Source of the DNA: Murinocardiopsis flavida
Lineage (GTDB): Bacteria > Actinomycetota > Actinomycetes > Streptosporangiales > Streptosporangiaceae
Direction of reading: 5' to 3'
DNA length: 64,000 nucleotides
NCBI RefSeq assembly: GCF_003014485.1
Contig: NZ_PYGA01000020.1
Span: 62,001-126,000 of the forward strand
Under the pieces are notes generated by a model that was not told the origin of the DNA, made no database searches, and saw only the letters and a list, made by a program, of their open reading frames with translations. Shown piece after piece: positions 51,914-60,439 of this stretch; position 1 is the first letter of the stretch, and every line of letters starts with the position of its first letter. Made by a program: the position numbers and the translations under genes.

Positions 51914-52225
51914 TCAGGCGGGGTCGCCGGTGCGGGTCTCGGCCGGCTCTCCCGCGCGGCGCATCTCCGCGCGCTCGGCGGGGGTGGGCCGGGCCAGGAA
52001 GTCCTTCACTGAGGTCACGGGCAGGCGGTCGCCGACCTTGTCGTAGACGGCCTTGCCCGCGTTGCCGACCTGCGCGCCGACGACACCGGCGGTCTCCTGG
52101 ACGGTGGGGTTCTCGGTGACGCGCCGGGCGAGCTTGACGAGCTGCTCGTAGCGTTCGCGCCCGGCGCGGGTGCCGAGTACGTAGCCCACAGCGAGCCCGG
52201 TGGCGAAGGTGATCCTCTTGAGCAT
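51914..52225 (-). CDS. Small YtxH-like protein
   Basis: 103 aa. A hydrophobic N-terminus (KRITFATGLAVGYVLGTRAG) is followed by an amphipathic helix RERYEQLVKLARRV and a segment with Val/Gly repeats, as in YtxH-like stress proteins. Role unknown. ATG 52225 is chosen because GAGAGGA lies just upstream and the family begins here; the frame runs further up without support. Close to tRNA-Asn (divergent). Confidence 0.72.
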   Translation of the reverse strand: MLKRITFATGLAVGYVLGTRAGRERYEQLVKLARRVTENPTVQETAGVVGAQVGNAGKAVYDKVGDRLPVTSVKDFLARPTPAERAEMRRAGEPAETRTGDPA

Positions 52226-52414
52226 GATGTCCTCTCGGCGTGGACGACTCGGGTTGGTCTGTACGCTACCCGCTCGGCGCGCGCGAACCCCGGCGGCGGC
52301 ACGGCGGCGGCGGGATCGCGAAACCGGTTCGAACGACCGCCCCAAGTGCGCTAGCCTTGTGCATGTCGGCAAGGGGGAGCCGCCGAGTTCCCTCCTTATC
52401 GGACGAATGCGCAA

Positions 52415-52487
52415 TCCCGCGTAGCTCAATCGGCAGAGCAGCCGGCTGTTAACCGGCAGGTTATTGGTTCGAGTCCAATCGCGGGAG
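52415..52487 (+). tRNA. tRNA-Asn (GTT)
   Basis: 73 nt cloverleaf. Acceptor TCCCGCG (52415-52421) pairs with CGCGGGA (52480-52486) plus discriminator G; D-arm GCTC/GAGC; anticodon stem GCCGG/CCGGC with loop CTGTTAA, anticodon GTT at 52448-52450; T-arm ATTGG TTCGAGT CCAAT. No CCA is encoded directly after the discriminator. Followed by a strong terminator. Confidence 0.97.
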
Positions 52488-52514
52488 CAGTTGCAAGTAC
52501 ATATTCATGCAGAT

Positions 52515-52548
52515 CAGGGCCGCCTTCCCGGTAGGGAAGGCGGCCCTG
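52515..52548 (+). terminator. Terminator of tRNA-Asn
   Basis: Perfect 15-bp stem CAGGGCCGCCTTCCC (52515-52529) and GGGAAGGCGGCCCTG (52534-52548) with a GGTA loop, 28 nt after the tRNA. The following sequence is GTGCGTTGG, without a strong T-run. Confidence 0.8.
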
Positions 52549-52689
52549 GTGCGTTGGTGGCGTGGATATGCACCCGCGGCGGTCTTTCCTTTCTGCGCCT
52601 TTCCGCGCCGATTCGGCGCGATCGGCGGTGCCATTGCACAATGGCGGGCCGGGCCCCGGGTGTCCGGCGGGTTCGGTGCCGCGGTGCGG

Positions 52690-53376
52690 TCATGAGGCGA
52701 CGGAGCGGCCGTGCTCCGCCCGGCGGCGCTGCTCCAGGCCGTCGAGGATGAGGTCGAGGGAGAACGCGAACTCCTCGTCGTCGTCGCACCCGCCGAGCGC
52801 ACCCTCGTGGGTCGAGGCGAGCGCCATCTCGGCGATCCGGGGCAGTTCGCGCGCCCACGCCGCCGCCTGGGCCGCGGTGGTCTCCGGCCGGTCCCGCGCC
52901 TTGTCGTCGTACAGGTCCTCGCTGAACCCCAGGACGCGGCTGCCCAGCACGTGCAGGGCGTGATGGGTGAGGTCGAGGCTCACCCCTCCCTCGCGCAGGA
53001 CGCCGAGCAGGGTGTCGAGGTGCCGGAGGGCGGCCGGGGTGGGGTCGGGCCGGGACTTGATGACCTCGGCGGCCCACGGGTGCCGGATCATGGTGCGCCG
53101 CGCCGACAGCATCAGGTCCCGCGCCGTCTCGACCCAGGTCGCCGCCGGTGCGGGGCGCTCGATGCCGGCCACGACGGCGTCGGTCATGAGGTCGAGGAGG
53201 CCGTCCTTGGCTCCGACGTGCCGGTAGAGCGACATCGGGTCGACCCCGAGTTCCTGCGCGATCCGCCGCATGCTGGCCGCCGCCAGGCCCTCGTCGTCGG
53301 CGACGCGGAGCGCGACGGCGACGATCCCCTCGCGGGAGAGCCCTGCCGGGGCCGTCTTCGAGCGTCGCGTCGTCAT
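52690..53376 (-). CDS. TetR-family repressor
   Basis: 228 aa. HTH with RIAQELGVDPMSLYRHVGAK (residues ~43-62), then a tetracycline-repressor-like C-terminal domain with ATWVETARDLMLSARRTMIR and AALRHLDTLLGVLREGGVS. ATG 53376 is preceded 7 nt earlier by TAAGCT, suggesting a leaderless mRNA. It is divergent from the F420-type reductase at 53487, and the region between holds a strong dyad (53438-53463), so local autoregulation and control of the divergent pair is expected. Inducer unknown. Confidence 0.85.
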   Translation of the reverse strand: MTTRRSKTAPAGLSREGIVAVALRVADDEGLAAASMRRIAQELGVDPMSLYRHVGAKDGLLDLMTDAVVAGIERPAPAATWVETARDLMLSARRTMIRHPWAAEVIKSRPDPTPAALRHLDTLLGVLREGGVSLDLTHHALHVLGSRVLGFSEDLYDDKARDRPETTAAQAAAWARELPRIAEMALASTHEGALGGCDDDEEFAFSLDLILDGLEQRRRAEHGRSVAS

Positions 53377-53403
53377 CCGGCACAGCTTAGCCGCCGTCGG
53401 CCA

Positions 53404-53463
53404 TTGACCAGCCGCCAACCGGACTCTACGCTGTAGGTCTACACCGTAGGTCTATGGTGTAGA
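53404..53463 (+). promoter_or_regulatory. Promoter and TetR operator between divergent genes
   Basis: TTGACC (53404-53409), 17 nt, TACGCT (53427-53432) forms a good rightward promoter. Directly downstream, TCTACACC (53438-53445) and GGTGTAGA (53456-53463) are a perfect 8-bp inverted repeat, and GTAGGTCTA occurs twice as a direct repeat (53433 and 53446). This compact array just after the -10 is a typical TetR operator layout. Confidence 0.7.
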
Positions 53464-53486
53464 CATATGGAGGGGAGTGACCGACC

Positions 53487-53942
53487 ATGTCCGTCTCGAA
53501 ACCGCCCACCCTGCCGCCGCGCTGGTTCATCCGCGGCGTCTGGACCGGCCACCGCCTGCTCTACCGCACCACCAGGCGCGGCCTCTCCCGGCCGCGCAAG
53601 GGCGACCGGATGGGCATGCTGCGCCTGCGCGCGACCGGTCGGCGCACCGGCAGGGAGCGCGCCGTGATCCTCGGCTACCATCTCGACGGGGACTCCTTCG
53701 TCACCCTCGCCATGAACGGCTGGGCCGAACCCGACCCCGCGTGGTGGCTCAACGTCCGGGCCCACCCGGCCGCCGAGGTCGACACCGTCGACGGCACCTT
53801 CGCGGTGATCGGCCGCGAGGCCGCCGGCGCCGAACGCGATCGCCTCCGGGCCCGGTTCGACGACTACCGGGGGTGGGGCGACATCGACGCGTTCTCCACC
53901 CGCCGGCAGCACACCGCCGTCGTCGTGTTCGACCGGGCCTGA
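53487..53942 (+). CDS. DDN-type F420H2-dependent reductase
   Basis: 151 aa deazaflavin-dependent nitroreductase-family protein, as judged by LRLRATGRRTGRERAVILGY and the WWLNVRAHPAAEVD segment typical of DDN/quinone reductases. Uses F420H2 to reduce quinones or xenobiotics; the natural substrate is not known. ATG 53487 has GGAGGGGAG upstream. Under the TetR-controlled promoter, co-transcribed with the membrane protein 6 bp downstream. Confidence 0.83.
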   Translation: MSVSKPPTLPPRWFIRGVWTGHRLLYRTTRRGLSRPRKGDRMGMLRLRATGRRTGRERAVILGYHLDGDSFVTLAMNGWAEPDPAWWLNVRAHPAAEVDTVDGTFAVIGREAAGAERDRLRARFDDYRGWGDIDAFSTRRQHTAVVVFDRA

Positions 53943-53948
53943 ACGGCC

Positions 53949-54593
53949 ATGGCCGCGGACCGTACGATGCCCCGCGGCCCGGCCGCGGCGCGCCGCGGGG
54001 AGTGGTGGATCCCGGTGGGCCTGATCGCGCTCAGCCTGATCCCGGTGCTCGCCGGGGCGCTGCGGTTGGGGGAGTTGGCCGGTGGCGCGGTCGGACCCGG
54101 CGACCAGAGGTTCGCCGACGATCCGGCGCCGGTGGTCGCGCACATCATCGGCGCCACCGTCTTCTGCCTGGTCGGGGCGTTCCAGTTCGTGCCGTCGTTG
54201 CGCGCCCGGCACCGGGCCTGGCACCGCCGTGCGGGGCGGGTCCTGGTCGCGAGCGGCCTGCTGGCGGCCCTGACCGGGATGTGGCTGGGCGTCGGCGCCG
54301 ACCTCCCGCCCACCGACAACGGGCTGCTCATGGTGTTCCGCCTGGCCTTCGGCGGCCTGATGGCGGTCGGCCTCGTTCTCGCCTTCCTGGCCGCCCGCCG
54401 CCGGGACATCCGCGTCCACCGGCGCTGGATGCTCCGCTCCTATGCGCTCGGCCAGGCGGCGGGCACCCAGGCCTTCGTCCTCGCCGCGGTGGCGGCGCTG
54501 CCGGGGGAGGTAAGCCCGTACCAGCGGGCCTTGGGCATGGGCGCGTCGTGGGGCGTCAACCTCGCGGTCGCCGAGTGGATCGCGCGCCGGTGA
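53949..54593 (+). CDS. DUF2306-type membrane protein
   Basis: 214 aa with about five helices. The pattern PVVAHIIGATVFCLVGAFQF, LRARHRAWHRRAGRVLVASG and RRRDIRVHRRWMLRSYAL, with conserved His residues in membrane-flanking positions, matches DUF2306 proteins. Function unknown; a heme- or quinone-related role is only a guess from the His residues. Second gene of the TetR-controlled pair. Confidence 0.78.
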   Translation: MAADRTMPRGPAAARRGEWWIPVGLIALSLIPVLAGALRLGELAGGAVGPGDQRFADDPAPVVAHIIGATVFCLVGAFQFVPSLRARHRAWHRRAGRVLVASGLLAALTGMWLGVGADLPPTDNGLLMVFRLAFGGLMAVGLVLAFLAARRRDIRVHRRWMLRSYALGQAAGTQAFVLAAVAALPGEVSPYQRALGMGASWGVNLAVAEWIARR

Positions 54594-54698
54594 CCCCGGC
54601 GCGGCCGATCTGGGCGGGACCGGGCCCGCCGGGCCCGGATCGCCGAGGCCCGGCCGGTGCCCGCGTACCGCGCCCCCGCCGCTTTCCGGGCGGCGGGC

Positions 54699-55559
54699 TC
54701 AGGCCCGCTTCTGCGCGACCCCTCCGGCGATCAGCGGGCGGATGGGAATGGGGATCTTGGGGTCGTCCTTCGTCTTGTGCCAGGCGTCGCAGTTGACCAG
54801 GCCCGGCTCGACCATCGTGAAGTCGCCGAAGTACGCCATGATCTGCTCGGGCGGCGACCACCGCCCGGTGCCGAGCTTTTCGAGGAAGGCGTTCTCGGCC
54901 TGCTTGGCGCGCTCGTGGTCCTCGGCGTCCTCGGGGTCGGGCAGCTTGAAGTGCGAGACGGCGATGTAGCTGCCGACCGGCAGCGCGTCGCGCAGCACCG
55001 CGCTGACCCGCAGCGACTCGCGGTGGTGGCTCAGGTGGTGCAGGATCCCGCCGAGGATCAGGCCGACCGGCCGGGAGAAGTCGAGGAGCCGCCGGGTGTC
55101 GTCGTCGGTGAGGATCTTCTCGGGTTCGAGCAGGTCCCTGGTGAGGATCGCGCAGGTCTCGACCCCGACCAGCAGCGCCTGCGCGTGCGACAGGACGGTG
55201 AGGTCCTTGTCGACGTAGACCACCCGTGCGGCCGGGATGACCTCCTGCGCGATCTCGTGGATGTTGCCGTCGCTGGGCAGGCCCGAACCGATGTCGAGGA
55301 ACTGGTCGACGCCCTGCTCGGCCATGAAGCGGACGGCGCGCTGCACGAACGAGCGGTTGGCGATGGCGAGCTTGAGGATCTCCGGGACGACCGAGCGCGC
55401 GTACTCGCTCATCCGCTTGTCGACCTCGAAGTAGTCCTTGCCGCCGAGGAAGTAGGAGTAGACCCGGGCGATGCTCGGTTTCGTCAGGTCGATCGGCTGG
55501 TACTTGGGGGCCCGGCTGGTGGCGCCGCGCAGGAAGTCGGGGGAGTCGGAGGGATCCAT
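54699..55559 (-). CDS. SAM-dependent methyltransferase (Methyltransf_19 / DUF574)
   Basis: 286 aa of a family almost confined to actinobacteria. Typical: SIARVYSYFLGGKDYFEVDK, QFLDIGSGLPSDGNIHEIAQ with the SAM-binding glycines, and GGILHHLSHHRESL. A wide family with many paralogues per genome and unknown substrates. ATG 55559 has AGAGGAAC upstream. Transcribed alone, downstream of the carnitine operon on the same strand. Confidence 0.88.
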   Translation of the reverse strand: MDPSDSPDFLRGATSRAPKYQPIDLTKPSIARVYSYFLGGKDYFEVDKRMSEYARSVVPEILKLAIANRSFVQRAVRFMAEQGVDQFLDIGSGLPSDGNIHEIAQEVIPAARVVYVDKDLTVLSHAQALLVGVETCAILTRDLLEPEKILTDDDTRRLLDFSRPVGLILGGILHHLSHHRESLRVSAVLRDALPVGSYIAVSHFKLPDPEDAEDHERAKQAENAFLEKLGTGRWSPPEQIMAYFGDFTMVEPGLVNCDAWHKTKDDPKIPIPIRPLIAGGVAQKRA

Positions 55560-55668
55560 CGCCGTTCCTCTACTGAGGGGAAGAAGCCGAACGGTTCTGC
55601 TCGGATTCTATTCCCGGCACCCCGCCGAAATCCGGCTTTTTCCGCGATGCGGATCGGGCCGGGTCCGG

Positions 55669-56103
55669 TCAGCCGATCGCGCGGCCGGCGTAGTCGGGGG
55701 CCGGCCCGATCCGGCCGCGCAGCACGGCGGCGGCGGAATCGGGGAACGGCGCCGAGCGTCCGGCGTGCTGGTCGACGTGCAGCGCGAGCAGCTCCTCCGT
55801 TGCGACGAGGGTCGTGCCGAGGCGCATCTCGTGGCAGAACCGCACCTTCTTCGCGCCGACCTCCAGGACCACCGTGCGCACCGCCACCTCGGCGTCCACC
55901 GGCACCTCGCGGAGGTAGCGGATGTGCGCCTCGACGGTGTACAGGGAGCAGCCGGTCCGTTCGCGGTACCCGGTGTCCAACCCGGCGCCGTCCATGAGCG
56001 CGTCGGTGGCGTAGCCGAAGACCAGGACGTAGTACGGCTCGCTGAGGTGACCGTTGTAGTCGATCCACTCCGGCCGGATGCGCTGGACCAGCTCGCCGCT
56101 CAC
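55669..56103 (-). CDS. cdhB: Betainyl-CoA thioesterase-type hotdog protein
   Basis: 144 aa 4HBT-type hotdog fold: PEWIDYNGHLSEPYYVLVFG with the catalytic Asp/His area, HIRYLREVPVDAEV and KVRFCHEMR. GTG 56103 overlaps the stop of the dehydrogenase gene by 4 nt. In carnitine catabolism a thioesterase hydrolyses betainyl-CoA to glycine betaine, and in some bacteria it is fused to the dehydrogenase. Here it is separate. Assignment relies on the two upstream genes. Confidence 0.78.
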   Translation of the reverse strand: MSGELVQRIRPEWIDYNGHLSEPYYVLVFGYATDALMDGAGLDTGYRERTGCSLYTVEAHIRYLREVPVDAEVAVRTVVLEVGAKKVRFCHEMRLGTTLVATEELLALHVDQHAGRSAPFPDSAAAVLRGRIGPAPDYAGRAIG

Positions 56104-57113
56104 GGGGTCTCCTGCTCGCGGGCCTCGGCGGCCTCGGCGCGGTCGACCTCGGCGAGCGCGTTGAGGACGGCGATCATCCGGCGGTCCCGCTGCGCGATGA
56201 GCCGGGTGATGCTGCGCCCCGCCGCGACCTCTTCGGTCTGCTCGACCATTCGGTCGCGCAGTTCCGGGGTCAGCTCCGGCGATTCGAGGCGGGTCCACGG
56301 GTACTTCAGCGCCGGACCGAAATGGTCCAGCATGTGCGCCATCCCGCCCTCGCCGCCGGCGAGGTGGAAGGTCAGGCACGGGCCGAAGAACGCCCAGCGC
56401 AGCCCCGGCCCCGAGGTCATCGCCTGGTCGATCTGGGCGACCGTCGCCTCGCCCGCGCCGACCATGTGCAGCGCCTCGCGCCAGGCGGCCTCCTGGATCC
56501 GGTTGCCGATGAACCCCGGCAGCTCGGTGTCCATTGTGATGACGGTCTTGCCGGCCTCGGTGTAGAACGCCGAGGCCCATTCGGTCGCCCAGCCGGCGGT
56601 CCGCTCGCCGCCGACGACCTCCACCAGGGGGGCCAGGTAGGGCGGGTTGAACGGGTGCCCCACCACCAGCCGCTCCGGTGTCGCCGCCGCGGTCTGCATC
56701 TCCGTCATCGAGTAGCCGGAGGTGGACGACGCGACGACGACGCCGGGCGGCGCCGCCGCGGCGATCTCGGCGAGGAGCGCGACCTTGGTGTCCAGCCGCT
56801 CCGGCGCGCTCTCCTGCACGAAGTCGGCGCCCGACACCGCCTCGGCGAGTGTGGCGACCACGGTGAGGTTGTCGATGGCGGCCCGCTCGGCGAGGCCCAG
56901 GTCCTCCAGCGCCGGCCAGGCCGTGGCGACCAGGTCGCGCAGCCGCCGCTCGGCGTCGGGGGCGGGGTCCCAGGCGACGACGTCGTACCCGGCGGCGAGG
57001 AAGTGCGCGGCCCAGCCGCCGCCGATGACGCCGGCGCCGATGCAGGCGACGGTCCGGACGTCGGCGGGCGCGATGGCGGGTGCCCTTCCGGTCAACAGGT
57101 GCTGCTCGGTCAA
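56100..57113 (-). CDS. cdhA: L-carnitine 3-dehydrogenase
   Basis: 337 aa, 3-hydroxyacyl-CoA-dehydrogenase fold. NAD-binding GAGVIGGGWAAHFLAAGYDV, QESAPERLDTK, the catalytic GHPFNPPYLAPLVEVV His, then GLRWAFFGPCLTFHLAGGEG and HMLDHFGPALKYPWT, which are characteristic of carnitine dehydrogenases rather than FadB-type enzymes. Oxidises carnitine to 3-dehydrocarnitine. The start is a TTG at 57113 with weak Shine-Dalgarno support. Second gene after the cleavage enzyme, and coupled to the thioesterase. Confidence 0.87.
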   Translation of the reverse strand: MTEQHLLTGRAPAIAPADVRTVACIGAGVIGGGWAAHFLAAGYDVVAWDPAPDAERRLRDLVATAWPALEDLGLAERAAIDNLTVVATLAEAVSGADFVQESAPERLDTKVALLAEIAAAAPPGVVVASSTSGYSMTEMQTAAATPERLVVGHPFNPPYLAPLVEVVGGERTAGWATEWASAFYTEAGKTVITMDTELPGFIGNRIQEAAWREALHMVGAGEATVAQIDQAMTSGPGLRWAFFGPCLTFHLAGGEGGMAHMLDHFGPALKYPWTRLESPELTPELRDRMVEQTEEVAAGRSITRLIAQRDRRMIAVLNALAEVDRAEAAEAREQETP

Positions 57114-57228
57114 CAGGGGTGTCCCAACTGTGTTCGGATGCTGCGGGCGCGCGGCGGCGCCCCGGGTGGCGGGTCGTGTGGGTCGTCCCGGGCTCGCCGG
57201 CCCGGACCTTTCCGAAAGCCCTTCTTCC

Positions 57229-58125
57229 CTAGCGGCTGCGCAGGGCGAGGGTGGTGCGGGCCTCGTCGGGGGTCGCGACCCGGGCGCCGAGCAGCTCGAT
57301 GATGCTGACGGCCTTCTCGACGAGCTGGGCGTTGGTGGCCTTGACGCCGCGGCTGAGGTAGAGATTGTCCTCCAGGCCCACGCGCGCGTGCCCGCCGAGC
57401 AGGACCGACTGCGCGACCCACGGCATCTGCATGCTCCCGATCGAGAAGCTGGCCCACTGCGCGCCGTCGGGGAGCAGGCGCACCATCGACTGGAGCACGC
57501 CCGGGTCGGCGGGGGCCCCGTAGGGGATGCCGGCGCAGAGCTGGAACATCGTGGGGTCGTCGATGAGCCCTTCGGCGTGCATCTGCTTGGCGAACCAGAG
57601 CTGCCCGGTGTCGAAGATCTCCAGTTCGGGCCGCACCCCCAGCTCCTGGATCCGCTTGGCGCCCGCGCGCAGCATGTCGGGGGTGGAGACGTAGACCAGG
57701 CTGCCGTCGCCGAAGTTCAGGCTGCCGCAGTCGAGCGTGCAGATGTCCGGCAGCAGCTCCTCGACGTGCGGGAGCCGGTCGAGGCCGTTGACGAGGTCGG
57801 TGTCCTTGCCGAACGCCAGCGGGTCGTCCTGGCCGATCACGAGGTCGCCGCCCATGCCGGCGGTCAGGTTGATGACGATGTCCGTCCCGGTCTCCCTGAT
57901 CCGCTCGACCACCTCCCGGTACAGGGCGTTGTCGCGCGAGGGTGCGCCGGTCTCCGGGTCGCGCACGTGGATGTGCACGGCGCTCGCGCCGGCCTCGGCG
58001 GCGGCGACAGCGGAGGACGCGATCTCGGCGGGGGTGACCGGGACGTGCGGGCTGCGGCTCACGGTGTCGCCCGCGCCGGTGAGCGCGGCGGTGAGGATGA
58101 CGGTGTCGTTGAAGGTCTCGTTCAT
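57229..58125 (-). CDS. cdhC: BKACE enzyme, probable dehydrocarnitine cleavage enzyme
   Basis: 298 aa DUF849/BKACE family zinc enzyme cleaving a beta-keto acid with acetyl-CoA. Zinc ligands in [42 protein letters not shown] and [16 protein letters not shown] are family hallmarks. With carnitine dehydrogenase and a thioesterase beside it, the reaction is most likely dehydrocarnitine + acetyl-CoA to betainyl-CoA + acetoacetate. ATG 58125 follows AAAGGA; the start overlaps the upstream regulator stop (ATGA). A 3-keto-5-aminohexanoate activity is the alternative. Confidence 0.87.
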   Translation of the reverse strand: MNETFNDTVILTAALTGAGDTVSRSPHVPVTPAEIASSAVAAAEAGASAVHIHVRDPETGAPSRDNALYREVVERIRETGTDIVINLTAGMGGDLVIGQDDPLAFGKDTDLVNGLDRLPHVEELLPDICTLDCGSLNFGDGSLVYVSTPDMLRAGAKRIQELGVRPELEIFDTGQLWFAKQMHAEGLIDDPTMFQLCAGIPYGAPADPGVLQSMVRLLPDGAQWASFSIGSMQMPWVAQSVLLGGHARVGLEDNLYLSRGVKATNAQLVEKAVSIIELLGARVATPDEARTTLALRSR

Positions 58126-59063
58126 GGCCGGGTGTCCTTTCCGTGGACGGTCGGAGGGTCTGGCGGCGGGTCGGTCTCGGCGCCGGCCGGCCGGACGGGG
58201 GCGAGCCGGTCGGCGACGAAGGCGTGCAGGGTGGCGCGCATCCTCTCGACCGTGCGCCCGGGGCGGCCGGTGAGGACCTGGATCCCGAGGCCGTCGATGA
58301 GCGCGCTGAGGTGGATCGCCGTCTCGTCGGGGTCGAGCGGGCGGAAGGCGCCGTTGTCGACCCCCGCGCGCAGGGTCTGCACGATGGTGTCGTGCCACCG
58401 CTGGTAGGAGTCGGCGTGCAGGGCGCGGATGCGCGGGTCGAGGGTGGACTCCGTCCAGACCTGGACCCAGATGGACCATTCCAGGCGCAGCCGCTCGGAA
58501 CCGGGGAGCTGGAGTTCGATCAGCCGCAGCAGCCGATCGCCCGCGTCGGGGATCTCGTGCAGCACGGCGACCTGGCGGTCGAACGCCTGCTTCACGGAGG
58601 AGCGGAGCGTCTCGTCGAGGAGGCCGCGCAGGCTGGGGAACTGCGCACTGATGATGTCGGCGGGCAGCCCGGAGCGGTCGGCGATGTCGGCGATGCGCAC
58701 GGCGTAGTAGCCGTGCTCGGCGATCAGCTGCCAGGCCGCCTCGATGATGCGCCGCCGCACGCTCTGGGCGTGCGCGGAGTCGGTGTCGGCGGGCGGCAGC
58801 GAGGGGGTGGCGGAGGCGTTGCGGGGGGCCGCGGCGACGGTCAGCGCGTCGTCGTGCCCGTTGAGCAGCCAGTTGACGGTGACACCCGCGTGGTCGGCGA
58901 TACGGATCAGTTCGGCCGCCGTGAACCGGCGGACGCCCTTGAGCGCCTTGGACAGCTTGGTGGGGTCGATGCCGATGACCGCGGCGAACGCGCGCTGGGT
59001 GCGCCCCGAGCGGCTGATCACATCGCGGACCCGCTCGGGCAGTCCTGGCAACGCCTCATCCAT
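58122..59063 (-). CDS. Fused Xre-type HTH and TetR-type regulator
   Basis: 313 aa with two DNA-binding domains. Residues 1-70: Xre/HTH_3 ([40 protein letters not shown]). A Pro/Ala/Thr-rich linker follows. Residues ~100-150: TetR HTH ([40 protein letters not shown]), then a TetR-like ligand domain. It heads the carnitine operon and overlaps cdhC by 4 nt. TAGCGT lies 7 nt before ATG 59063, suggesting a leaderless mRNA, and the perfect palindrome at 59084-59102 covers its -35 region, so it probably regulates itself and the operon. Ligand may be carnitine or a derivative. Confidence 0.85.
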   Translation of the reverse strand: MDEALPGLPERVRDVISRSGRTQRAFAAVIGIDPTKLSKALKGVRRFTAAELIRIADHAGVTVNWLLNGHDDALTVAAAPRNASATPSLPPADTDSAHAQSVRRRIIEAAWQLIAEHGYYAVRIADIADRSGLPADIISAQFPSLRGLLDETLRSSVKQAFDRQVAVLHEIPDAGDRLLRLIELQLPGSERLRLEWSIWVQVWTESTLDPRIRALHADSYQRWHDTIVQTLRAGVDNGAFRPLDPDETAIHLSALIDGLGIQVLTGRPGRTVERMRATLHAFVADRLAPVRPAGAETDPPPDPPTVHGKDTRP

Positions 59064-59083
59064 GCCGGGGACGCTAGCACGGC

Positions 59084-59102
59084 AATTGCGATAATCGCAA
59101 TT
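59084..59102. promoter_or_regulatory. Perfect 9-1-9 palindrome upstream of the carnitine operon
   Basis: AATTGCGAT (59084-59092), A, ATCGCAATT (59094-59102). On the minus strand it spans the TTGCGA -35-like box of a promoter with -10 TAGCGT, 18 nt away, that reads into the Xre-TetR regulator. It overlaps the stop codon of the IclR gene. The GATAATCGC core also resembles IclR/PcaR-type sites, so either flanking regulator could bind it. Confidence 0.75.
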
Positions 59103-59904
59103 ATGGACGTGCGAGGTCGGCCTCGATGCCGGCGGCCGCCGCCGTCAGCGGCCCGAGGAGTTCGGTCCGGATCCGCTCCAGCGGGGTGCGGTCGGCGTGC
59201 GCGGAGACGTTCGCGGCGGCGAGCACCCGGCCGCCGCGGCCGCGGACGGGGACCGCCACCGCGCGCAGCCCGTCCGCCAGCTCCCGGTCGACCAGGGCCC
59301 ACCCCTGCTCGCGTACCCGCAGCACCTCGGTGCGCAGCGCGCCGGGGGACCGCACGGTGTGCTCGGTGAGCGGTTGGGGGTCGAGGTGCTGGAGGTAGGC
59401 GTTGAGCGCGGAGTCGGGCAGCCCCGCGAGCAGCACCCGGCCCATCGCGGTCACGTACGCGGGCAGCCGGGTGCCGATGCTGATGGGGGTGGCCACGATG
59501 CGGCCGGCGGGCACGCGGACCACGTACACCACCTCGCCGCCGTCGAGGACGGACAGCGAGGTGCTCTCCCCGAGTTCCGCGCCCAGCCGCTCCAGGTGCT
59601 CCTGCGCGATCTCCGGCAGCCCCGCCGACGACAGGTACGCGAACCCGAGGTCCAGGGAGCGCGGGGTGAGCGTGAACATGCGGTCGTCGGTGCGGACGTA
59701 GCCCAGATCGCACAGCGTGAGCAGGAACCGGCGGGCGGCGGCCCGCGACAGCCCGGTGCTCCGGGCGACCTCGCTCAGCGTCATGGCGGGCCGCTCGCGG
59801 GAGAACGCCCGCAGGATGACGAGTCCGCGCTCCAGCGACTGCACGAAGTGGTCGCCGCGCACCGGTGGCGGGGTGTGCCGGCGTCCGTCGGGATCGGTGG
59901 TCAC
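59101..59904 (-). CDS. IclR-family regulator (PcaR/PobR group)
   Basis: 267 aa. N-terminal wHTH FVQSLERGLVILRAFSRERP and MTLSEVARSTGLSRAAARRF, then an IclR effector domain with LDGGEVVYVVRVPAGRIVAT, GTRLPAYVTAMGRVLLAGLP and LADGLRAVAVPVRGRGG. The group usually controls aromatic-acid or related catabolic genes as activator or repressor. Here it lies directly upstream of the carnitine operon on the same strand, so that operon is the likely target. GTG 59904. Confidence 0.87.
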   Translation of the reverse strand: MTTDPDGRRHTPPPVRGDHFVQSLERGLVILRAFSRERPAMTLSEVARSTGLSRAAARRFLLTLCDLGYVRTDDRMFTLTPRSLDLGFAYLSSAGLPEIAQEHLERLGAELGESTSLSVLDGGEVVYVVRVPAGRIVATPISIGTRLPAYVTAMGRVLLAGLPDSALNAYLQHLDPQPLTEHTVRSPGALRTEVLRVREQGWALVDRELADGLRAVAVPVRGRGGRVLAAANVSAHADRTPLERIRTELLGPLTAAAAGIEADLARP

Positions 59905-60030
59905 AGGTGGACTCCCCGTGTGGACTACGCGAACGTCGATTCCAGCGATCTTCCCATATCGGTGCGCTGCGGACCGGGCCGTTCCGGGCGCGCCGCACCC
60001 CCGCGCGGCGGCCGGGCCGGGCGGCGGCGG

Positions 60031-60309
60031 TCACCCGGTGGCGACCTCCTCGCAGACGGTCAGCCTGAAGTGGAAGACCCCGGTCATTCCCTGGACGAGG
60101 ACGACGTAGGTGTCGGCGTCCTTGCGCAGCACGGTCCGGCCCTGCGGGACCGACGGGTGCTGCGGCTGGTAGTCGCGCGCCAGCACCGAGGCCGCCTCCC
60201 TCGCGGTGTCGCGGTCGGCGAAGACGTGACTTGCGGCGTGCGCGTCGATCCCCCGGTGGGCGGTGTAGTGCTCCTCGATCAGGATGCGCCAGCGGGCGTT
60301 CTCGGTCAT
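60031..60309 (-). CDS. Small hypothetical protein
   Basis: 92 aa, MTENARWRILIEEHYTAHRG at its start, with a hydrophobic middle TYVVLVQGMTGVFHFRLTVC. No membrane segment or known domain. Strong third-position GC bias and AAGGAC before ATG 60309 support coding. It stands 127 bp upstream of the IclR gene on the same strand. Confidence 0.6.
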   Translation of the reverse strand: MTENARWRILIEEHYTAHRGIDAHAASHVFADRDTAREAASVLARDYQPQHPSVPQGRTVLRKDADTYVVLVQGMTGVFHFRLTVCEEVATG

Positions 60310-60366
60310 CGACGTCCTTGTCCATAGAGGGCTGGTGCCGGTGCGGGGCGGTGGTGCGGAAACGGC

Positions 60367-60404
60367 GGATGTGCGGGACCCCGCCGACAGGGCCCCGCAC
60401 ATCC
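60367..60404 (-). terminator. Stem-loop between two small leftward genes
   Basis: GGATGTGCGGG (60367-60377) and CCCGCACATCC (60394-60404) form a perfect 11-bp stem around 16 nt that can pair further. It follows the small gene ending at 60440. Confidence 0.6.
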
Positions 60405-60439
60405 TTACCGTTCGTTCTCGTGCTTCTCGCGCCGCACCG

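Noticed and set aside
52415-52700. tRNA-Asn as an integration (att) site
   Set aside because: No second copy of the tRNA 3' end and no integrase are seen in the window; a normal terminator follows.
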